Shown here: positions 1-3,698 of the stretch, one piece after another
How the letters are laid out: each line of letters opens with the position of its first letter
How positions within the stretch are numbered: position 1 is the first letter of the stretch
NCBI GenBank assembly: GCA_947176875.1
Contig: CAMWSI010000078.1
Location: 1 to 5,287, forward strand
From: an uncultured Bacteroidales bacterium
Lineage (GTDB): Bacteria; Bacteroidota; Bacteroidia; Bacteroidales; P3
Direction: 5' to 3'
DNA: 5,287 nucleotides
The notes under the pieces: generated by a model
What the model saw: only the letters and a program-made list of their open reading frames with translations
What the model was told of the DNA's origin: nothing
Databases searched by the model: none
Made by a program: the position numbers and the translations under genes

Positions 1-331
1 CCGGGTCGCCGTGGATGGCGATGAGCGCGGCGGCGAAGGACACTTTGCCGGAGGGCAGGTTCAGGCTGAAATCGTTTTTGTCTATGTCGTAGGTTTGGGG
101 CTGCGCCGCCGCGGGAGCCGCGTTGCCGGCCTTGGCGTCCTGCGTGTTGCCGGCCGCCATGCCGTTTTCGGCTTCAGGCGCGTAGTACCAGCGGTCGGGA
201 TCTATGACGATTTTATAGGTCTCGAACAGTTCCGGAGACAGGTGTTGGGCAATCGTGGCCGCACTTCGTACCGAAATGACGTTTTCTTTGGAAAAACCGC
301 CGCAAACGAGGGCGATACGTAATTTCTTCAT
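1..331 (-). CDS. ddl: D-alanine--D-alanine ligase, N-terminal part (runs off left edge)
   Basis: Ddl joins two D-alanines with ATP in the cytoplasm to make the D-Ala-D-Ala end of the peptidoglycan precursor. The first 110 codons are present (start ATG at 331-329) and the gene continues beyond base 1. The protein begins MKKLRIALVCGGFSKENVIS. The GG-x-S-x-E-x-x-x-S stretch (residues 11-20) matches the N-terminal ligase signature, with Glu16 and Ser20 at conserved positions. DIDKNDFSL (82-90) and IAIHGDP (104-110) fit the Bacteroidota form of the family, where HGxxGE(D/N)G would follow. The central and C-terminal ATP-grasp parts are outside the window. Residues about 51-80 form an Ala/Gly/Gln/Asn-rich stretch between the RWYY and DIDKNDF segments that looks like an insertion compared with usual Ddl proteins. 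The gene lies 62 bp downstream of dprA on the same strand and has its own promoter-like sequence. Family assignment is strong; no activity claim is possible from a fragment. Confidence 0.9.
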   Translation of the reverse strand, partial: MKKLRIALVCGGFSKENVISVRSAATIAQHLSPELFETYKIVIDPDRWYYAPEAENGMAAGNTQDAKAGNAAPAAAQPQTYDIDKNDFSLNLPSGKVSFAAALIAIHGDP

Positions 332-351
332 GATAATGGCATAATGGTATG

Positions 352-383
352 CAAAAATAATACACGGCCGCGGCAATAGCAAG
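352..383 (-). promoter_or_regulatory. Bacteroidota-type promoter in front of ddl
   Basis: Read on the minus strand, bases 359-352 are TATTTTTG, a full match to the Bacteroidota -7 box TAnnTTTG. Bases 383-380 are CTTG, three of four matches to the -33 box TTTG. The spacer is 20 bp, within the usual 19-21. Transcription would begin roughly at 345, leaving a leader of only about 15 nt before the ddl ATG at 331. This suggests ddl can be transcribed independently of dprA. Confidence 0.6.
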
Positions 384-393
384 CCCCGTCCGC

Positions 394-747
394 TCAGACA
401 GGTTCGTAACGCTCGCCGGGCAGGCTGCGGATGTGGCCGGCGAGTTCCAGGGCCAGCAGGTCCGGAAGCAGGTCGGGGAGCGTCCGGCCGGTTTCTTCGG
501 CCAGCAGGGCGAGGGCGGCGGGATTCTCCCTGCCGATGATTTGCAGTAGGCGGCATTGTGTGGCGGGAAGCGTGGGGGCGGGTTGTCCGCGGCGCCGTAC
601 CGGAGGCGTTGGGCGTTGTCGTTCCGTGGCGGGAGGCTCGCCGTCGGTGAAAACCGGCCGGCATGTTTCCGTAGGCGTCGGTGTCGTTTCCGTCGCCCAC
701 GCGACTTCGGCCCGCAGGTCGTCGGCCGTTTCCAAAAGTTGCGCCAT
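394..747 (-). CDS. DprA tail ORF: end of Rossmann-like domain, linker and winged-helix domain (117 aa)
   Basis: This ORF begins at the first ATG after the in-frame TGA, eight codons beyond it, and stays in the dprA frame. It contains MAQLLETADDL, matching the post-GCNxLIK part of DprA that usually reads KAxLIxSAxDL. A Pro/Thr/Arg-rich linker (about residues 19-60) follows. The last 55 or so residues match the DprA C-terminal winged helix: LLQIIGRENPAALALLAEET, then LPDLLPDLLALELAGHIRSL and a short G-x-x-Y-x-x-V end. The ATG has no visible ribosome binding site, so independent translation is doubtful. I read it as the 3' remnant of dprA, not a separate gene. Confidence 0.6.
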   Translation of the reverse strand: MAQLLETADDLRAEVAWATETTPTPTETCRPVFTDGEPPATERQRPTPPVRRRGQPAPTLPATQCRLLQIIGRENPAALALLAEETGRTLPDLLPDLLALELAGHIRSLPGERYEPV

Positions 748-771
748 CTGCGACTTTATCAGGTAGTTGCA

Positions 772-774
772 TCA
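772..774 (-). other. In-frame TGA replacing the conserved Gly codon of dprA
   Basis: On the minus strand the codons run TTT-TCA-AAA-TGA-TGC-AAC-TAC-CTG, giving F-S-K-stop-C-N-Y-L. DprA proteins have Gly before CN, and GGA to TGA is a single base change. TGA also ends dprA itself (396-394) and the gene ending at 2461, so genome-wide reassignment of TGA is unlikely. Confidence 0.85.
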
Positions 775-1572
775 TTTTGAAAAGTGCATGTCGTTTTTCC
801 CCGGAAACGCGAACAGACAGCGGTTGTACGAGTGTGCGATGCGGGCCGTAATCAACGCGCCGCCTTTGACTGAGGCTTCGGCCACGACCACGGCCTGCGA
901 GAGGCCCGCGATGATGCGGTTGCGGCGAGGGAACAGCCCGCCTATGATAGGTGTGCCGGACGGCATCTCGGTCACGATGGCGCCGCCCGCCGCCACGATG
1001 TCGTTGGCCAGGCTTTCGTTGGCCGCCGGGTAAACCTGGTCCAGCCCGTGTCCCACAACCGCCACGGTCGGCAGGCCGTATTGCAGGCTGCTGCGGTGCG
1101 CCTGCGTATCGATGCCCAAGGCTAAGCCACTGACGGTACAGATGGGGTCGTGTCGCAGTTCCGACAGCAGCCGGTCGGTCTGTGTGCGGCCGTAATGGCT
1201 GGCCTTTCGCGTGCCCACGACGCCTAAGGCCGGTCGTTTGAATACGTGATCCGGAGCGGCGGGCGGCTGTTGGCTCCGCACGAACAGCAACAATGGCGCG
1301 TCGGGGCAGTCGCCCAATAGCGGCGGGTAGCCCGGTCGGCTTATGATGCAGATATGCCACCCGTTACGGGCTGCCAACGCCCATTCTTTTTCCGCCCGCC
1401 GTTGCGCCAGCGTCAGGCTGTCGGCTGTGCCGATTATGAGCTGTCTTTGGCGTTCGGCCGTCATGAAAAACGCCTGCGCCGAGCCGAAGCGTTTGAGGAC
1501 GTCGTGCTGCCGTTTCGTCCCTAAGTTCGGTACGAACGTCAAGGCCAGCGTGTAAAACAATTCTTCTTCCAT
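772..1572 (-). CDS. dprA: DprA front part: N-terminal helical region and most of the Rossmann-like domain (266 aa)
   Basis: This is the product expected if the TGA at 774-772 stops translation. Residues 1 to about 65 resemble the helical N-terminal region of DprA. The Rossmann-like DNA-binding domain follows with its conserved motifs in order: GVVGTRKASHYGR (117-129), VSGLALGIDTQAH (147-159), VAVVGHGLDQVYPAANESL (170-188), FPRRNRIIAGLSQAVVVAEA (214-233), GGALITARIA (237-246) and FAFPG (254-258). The start ATG at 1572-1570 has an AT-rich leader, and MEEELFYTLALTFVPNLG is a typical DprA opening. The protein ends eight residues after FAFPG, losing the GCNxLIK segment that completes the domain. 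Whether this shortened protein folds or loads RecA cannot be told. Confidence 0.85.
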   Translation of the reverse strand: MEEELFYTLALTFVPNLGTKRQHDVLKRFGSAQAFFMTAERQRQLIIGTADSLTLAQRRAEKEWALAARNGWHICIISRPGYPPLLGDCPDAPLLLFVRSQQPPAAPDHVFKRPALGVVGTRKASHYGRTQTDRLLSELRHDPICTVSGLALGIDTQAHRSSLQYGLPTVAVVGHGLDQVYPAANESLANDIVAAGGAIVTEMPSGTPIIGGLFPRRNRIIAGLSQAVVVAEASVKGGALITARIAHSYNRCLFAFPGKNDMHFSK

Positions 1573-1627
1573 ATTATAATATACGTCCGAACTTGAAAAC
1601 AGATGACAATGTTATTTCCATTCAGGG

Positions 1628-1644
1628 GCGGGGCTTGGCCCCGC
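1628..1644. repeat. GC-rich inverted repeat, 7-bp arms
   Basis: GCGGGGC (1628-1634) and GCCCCGC (1638-1644) are perfectly complementary around a 3-base TTG spacer. The element lies 56-72 bp upstream of the dprA start on the divergent side. No T-tract follows on either strand, so it does not look like an intrinsic terminator. Its role is unknown and it could be chance in GC-rich DNA. Confidence 0.45.
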
Positions 1645-1792
1645 GTATTACCAGTTTCCCCGTTTATCTATACGATCGAACTTGGATTTTATATGAAAAA
1701 AAAGTTGCGTTTTGAACGCGGCCGCCGCGCGGGGCCGCCCCCGTTTCCGCTTCCCGTAAGGGGCTCTCCCGCATGGCCCGCCGCCCGCGGAG

Positions 1793-1806
1793 GTTCCTTC
1801 GGGAAC
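1793..1806 (+). repeat. Short hairpin with UUCG tetraloop
   Basis: GTTCC (1793-1797), TTCG loop (1798-1801) and GGAAC (1802-1806) form a C(UUCG)G hairpin in plus-strand RNA, a very stable loop class in structured RNAs. CGG at 1788-1790 and CCG at 1808-1810 could extend the stem across a small internal loop. The stem is short and chance is not excluded. Confidence 0.45.
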
Positions 1807-1832
1807 GCCGACGGCCGTCCCCGTTTCCCGAC

Positions 1833-1873
1833 CCATCCGCTCCCCGCGTCAAACCTGCCGCTTTGGCGGATGG
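1833..1873 (+). repeat. Inverted repeat with 8-bp arms and 25-base loop
   Basis: CCATCCGC (1833-1840) is the reverse complement of GCGGATGG (1866-1873). Inside the loop, CCGC-TTTG-GCGG (1859-1870) gives a competing smaller hairpin, so two alternative folds share the right arm. TGAAAA (1875-1880) and TTTTCA (1886-1891) just beyond add a weak AT-rich pair. No direct T-tract follows, so a terminator is not well supported. Confidence 0.35.
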
Positions 1874-1915
1874 TTGAAAACTTGTTTTTCAGAAACTTGG
1901 AAATCCGATATATAT

Positions 1916-1923
1916 TACTTTAG
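1916..1923 (+). promoter_or_regulatory. Possible -7 box for the plus-strand operon
   Basis: TACTTTAG matches five of the six fixed positions of the Bacteroidota -7 consensus TAnnTTTG and lies in the only AT-rich part of the leader. The nearest TTG upstream (1897-1899) is 16 bp away, shorter than the usual 19-21, so the -33 element is not convincing. If used, transcription would start near 1930, right at the 12-bp inverted repeat. Confidence 0.3.
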
Positions 1924-1929
1924 CGGCCA

Positions 1930-1955
1930 AAATCGGACGGACTTCCGTCCGATTT
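1930..1955. repeat. Perfect 12-bp inverted repeat, likely 5'-leader hairpin or operator
   Basis: AAATCGGACGGA (1930-1941) and TCCGTCCGATTT (1944-1955) are exact reverse complements separated by CT. As RNA this folds into a strong hairpin; as DNA it is a near-palindrome suited to a dimeric regulator. It lies immediately after the candidate -7 box and 107 bp before the first operon ATG, so it could cap the 5' end of the mRNA or act as an operator. The flanks hold an A-run before and only TTT after, with GTGTG following, so it is a weak terminator candidate at best. Confidence 0.65.
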
Positions 1956-2062
1956 GTGTGACAAAAGGCTTTAAGGAAAGCGGCCGGCGGAATACGGTCG
2001 TTGGCAACCTGCCGCCAGCCATCGCCCGTCGACCAGCCCGTTGGAACAAAAGGTTTAACGCT

Positions 2063-2461
2063 ATGGAGAAGAAACAAAACCCATTTTTAGAAAAATCCTG
2101 GTGGAACGGTGTCGGTTGTCTGACGGGCCTGCTGGTCGGTTTGGCCGGCGTGTTCGTGTCGGTCAAGGTGTACGTCCAGACGGAGCGCATTCATGCCGAA
2201 ACCTCGGCCATCTCGATGCAGATGAACCGTCAGGCGCAGATTGATCATGCGAGGGACAACATAGACAAGTATCTGGATATGGAATGGTACGACAAGGCTG
2301 TTTGGGAGAATAACGGTCTGAACGATTCCTTGCGGGCATGGGGCATGGCACCGGATTCATCCTGTTTTTGGTATTTCAGGGAATTATGTGCCATGCAAGA
2401 ACGGGAAGGTGTTCCGTGCGAAGGCAGTGTTGCACAGGAATATTTGCGGGAGTTGAGATGA
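2063..2461 (+). CDS. Small single-pass membrane protein of unknown function (132 aa)
   Basis: I do not recognise this family. The start at 2063 (MEKKQNPFLEKSWW) puts a charged N-terminus before one hydrophobic segment, about residues 16-38 (GVGCLTGLLVGLAGVFVSVK and on). The frame is open further upstream to 1874, but that translation is Arg/Pro-rich and does not look like protein. Residues 39-75 (TERIHAETSAISMQMNRQAQ onward) are polar, mostly helical, and could form a short coiled coil. The C-terminal part is acidic and aromatic, with Trp at 75, 81, 93 and 103 and Cys at 101, 109 and 119. A single anchor with positive charge on both sides makes orientation uncertain. It ends with TGA only 7 bp before the next ATG, so the two are probably co-transcribed. 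A role as membrane partner for the following exported proteins is inference from position only. Confidence 0.7.
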   Translation: MEKKQNPFLEKSWWNGVGCLTGLLVGLAGVFVSVKVYVQTERIHAETSAISMQMNRQAQIDHARDNIDKYLDMEWYDKAVWENNGLNDSLRAWGMAPDSSCFWYFRELCAMQEREGVPCEGSVAQEYLRELR

Positions 2462-2468
2462 AATAAGT

Positions 2469-3302
2469 ATGAAATGTTGTGGGAAATTGTTGTTTTTAGT
2501 GATGATGCTGTCTTTGTATCGTGTTGATGCACAGCATTATAACAAGTATTGGCCGAAATGTATAGTGGCTGATTCACTTTGTAAGGCAGGTAACCATAAA
2601 CAGGCGTTGGACAGTTTGAAAAGATGTTTCATCGGATGTACGAAATGCAAGACCCGTTATGCGCAAGATGGATGTTTACAAATGATACGCGTGAAACAGG
2701 ACGGAAATAACAATTGTGATATTGGGAAGAAACAATCGAAACAACATTCCGAGGAGGAAAAATTTACCTTACAAAGTTTCGTCGGAGAATCGTTTTTGGA
2801 AAAGGCGGCCGCACCAATAGAAGATGATTATCCTATAATTCAGGATACAGTTATGTTGGCGGGAACGTACGACGTTGCCGTCCGGACCGATACGGTCACG
2901 GAAACGTATTGGCGGACGGATACTTTGCTTTTTACCGACAACAGCCATTTGGTGCATCCGTACTTCATCAAGTCATGGCGGATGGAGAAAAAAGCCTGGC
3001 GTTGGACGTTCAACAGCATAGGGCTTGCCGCCGTGGGCGGAAGCATCGGCCTGGGGGTAGGGGCGGCGCGGAACTACCGCCTTCACGAAGGCAATACGGC
3101 GCCGACGCGCCGCGAACACGAGCGGTATTACCGCGACTATCGGCTGTACAGCGGGCTGATGGGTGGCTGTATCGCGCTGGCTGTGGTCTCGCTTTCCGCC
3201 AATATACTGGCCGTGCAGGTCAGGAACGACGTGAAGATAGTGCCGGGTGTTTGGATGGACCGTCAGGGCAACGTCCAGGCCTCGGTGACCGTGAAATTTT
3301 AG
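2469..3302 (+). CDS. Exported protein with TPR-like Cys-rich region and two C-terminal membrane segments (277 aa)
   Basis: Not a family I can name. Residues 1-21 look like a signal peptide, with likely cleavage after VDA and before Gln22, a common Bacteroidota end. Residues about 34-53 (ADSLCKAGNHKQALDSLKRC) have the pattern of one tetratricopeptide helix pair. The first 83 residues are Cys-rich: C31, C38, C53, C57, C60, C69 and C83 in the mature part, with CxxC at 57-60. A polar stretch (about 84-175) contains repeated T-D-T/V strings. Two hydrophobic, Gly/Ala-rich segments follow (about 181-199 and 229-251) with a Tyr/Arg-rich loop between, then an end reading VKIVPGVWMDRQGNVQASVT. Proteins with TPR-like fronts and paired C-terminal membrane helices are common in Bacteroidota envelopes. 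Composition changes sharply inside the gene: 2521-2580 has 23 of 60 G/C, 3061-3120 has 43 of 60. Confidence 0.75.
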   Translation: MKCCGKLLFLVMMLSLYRVDAQHYNKYWPKCIVADSLCKAGNHKQALDSLKRCFIGCTKCKTRYAQDGCLQMIRVKQDGNNNCDIGKKQSKQHSEEEKFTLQSFVGESFLEKAAAPIEDDYPIIQDTVMLAGTYDVAVRTDTVTETYWRTDTLLFTDNSHLVHPYFIKSWRMEKKAWRWTFNSIGLAAVGGSIGLGVGAARNYRLHEGNTAPTRREHERYYRDYRLYSGLMGGCIALAVVSLSANILAVQVRNDVKIVPGVWMDRQGNVQASVTVKF

Positions 3303-3322
3303 AAGCGATGCGGAGAAAAGGA

Positions 3323-3682
3323 ATGGTTATCAGAAAAATGCAGGGTTGGGGCTTACTGTTGCCGTTTATGTTGCTGGCGGTGTCCGTGTCCTGCAAGGAA
3401 GAGGTGCCGTTTCAATACGTCCTGCAGGTAACGGTGGTGGATGAAAGCGGTGAGCCGGCCGATGAGGTTCGTCTGTCGCTGCGCAACAACCGGACGGGCC
3501 GGGACAGTTATACCTGCGAAAGCAAGGGCGGCGGCCGCTATGAGTTTACCGGCCTTACGGAAACGGGAACCTACCAGTTGTGGGTGCATGAGCGCGGCGG
3601 CGATTACAAGGACGATTTTACGAACGTCACGTTGGAAGAGTATAAAACGGTGTCGGTCGGTTTCAGATTAAAGCGGTTGTAA
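3323..3682 (+). CDS. Small lipoprotein with a carboxypeptidase-regulatory-like domain (119 aa)
   Basis: A signal peptide with hydrophobic core GLLLPFMLLAVSVS ends at Cys24, the likely lipidation site. The next residues are K-E-E, matching the K-(D/E)2 surface-export signal described for Bacteroidota lipoproteins, so outer-membrane surface display is likely. Residues about 32-118 fit one beta-sandwich domain of the carboxypeptidase-regulatory (transthyretin-like) type: LQVTVVDESGEPADEVRLSL, a GGGRYEFTGL turn (69-78), GTYQLWV (82-88) and a final strand VSVGFRLKRL. Such domains are accessory folds without catalytic residues. I chose ATG 3323 because GGAG lies 7 bp upstream and the signal peptide has normal length. 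ATG 3308, five bases after the previous stop, would add MRRKG and is nearly as plausible; 3338 is another option. The upstream open frame (back to 2909) is only a shadow of the previous gene. Confidence 0.8.
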   Translation: MVIRKMQGWGLLLPFMLLAVSVSCKEEVPFQYVLQVTVVDESGEPADEVRLSLRNNRTGRDSYTCESKGGGRYEFTGLTETGTYQLWVHERGGDYKDDFTNVTLEEYKTVSVGFRLKRL

Positions 3683-3698
3683 AGTAAAACGATAAACA

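Larger units (their letters stand above)
394..1572 (-). pseudogene. dprA: dprA (smf), DNA processing protein A, interrupted by one in-frame TGA
   Basis: DprA binds incoming single-stranded DNA and loads RecA on it during natural transformation; it is also common in bacteria not known to transform. The whole frame is 393 codons including the final stop, a normal family length, and both halves lie in the same frame, so there is no frameshift. The only disruption is TGA at codon 267 (774-772). Around it the protein reads FAFPGKNDMHFSK-[TGA]-CNYLIKSQ, and family members have Gly in the GCNxLIK motif at that place, so one GGA-to-TGA change explains it. No other damage is visible, so the inactivation, if real, is recent. 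Sequencing error or stop-codon read-through are alternatives. The final stop is also TGA (396-394). I recorded it as a pseudogene because the shorter product lacks the end of the Rossmann-like domain and the winged-helix domain. Confidence 0.75.
1573..2062. other. Intergenic region with GC-rich, inverted-repeat-rich segment
   Basis: About 490 bp between the divergent dprA and the plus-strand operon; I see no convincing gene. Bases 1573-1620 are AT-rich and must hold the dprA start signals; a TATATTAT about 5 bp upstream of the dprA ATG is only a partial -7 box. Bases about 1715-1870 are very GC-rich and C-rich on the plus strand and include several small inverted repeats. Bases 1875-1925 turn AT-rich with a promoter-like box, followed by a perfect 12-bp inverted repeat and about 107 bp of leader before the ATG at 2063. 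Short ORFs here have simple Pro/Arg/Gly-rich translations, as expected from chance reading of GC-rich DNA. A structured small RNA or mRNA leader is possible but not shown. Confidence 0.6.

Noticed and set aside
772..774. Selenocysteine insertion at the dprA TGA
   Set aside because: Gly, not Cys, is expected here, and I see no convincing hairpin immediately after the TGA.
431..1555. Plus-strand ORFs across dprA
   Set aside because: They are Arg/Ser/Ala-rich readings opposite the dprA frame, without protein-like features.
394..1572. Genome-wide reassignment of TGA to Gly
   Set aside because: TGA ends dprA (396-394) and the gene at 2461, there is no other in-frame TGA in the genes here, and the lineage does not fit the groups with this code.
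1658..1828. CCCCGTTT occurring three times at 1658, 1739 and 1819, about 80 bp apart
   Set aside because: The sequence between the copies is not similar, so this is not a tandem repeat; chance in C-rich DNA is likely.
1693..1923. Short plus-strand ORF starting ATG-AAA-AAA-AAG (76 aa, also extendable to 1603)
   Set aside because: The start looks attractive, but the translation is Pro/Arg/Gly-rich without any recognisable pattern and crosses the inverted-repeat block; it reads like chance translation of GC-rich DNA.
1930..1955. 12-bp inverted repeat as an intrinsic terminator
   Set aside because: Only three T residues follow on the plus strand, no gene ends just upstream, and on the minus strand the T-run is followed directly by GC-rich sequence.
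2909..3307. Upstream extension of the small lipoprotein frame back to 2909
   Set aside because: It overlaps the 277-aa gene in another frame and translates to Arg/Gly-rich sequence before the lipoprotein signal; it is a shadow.
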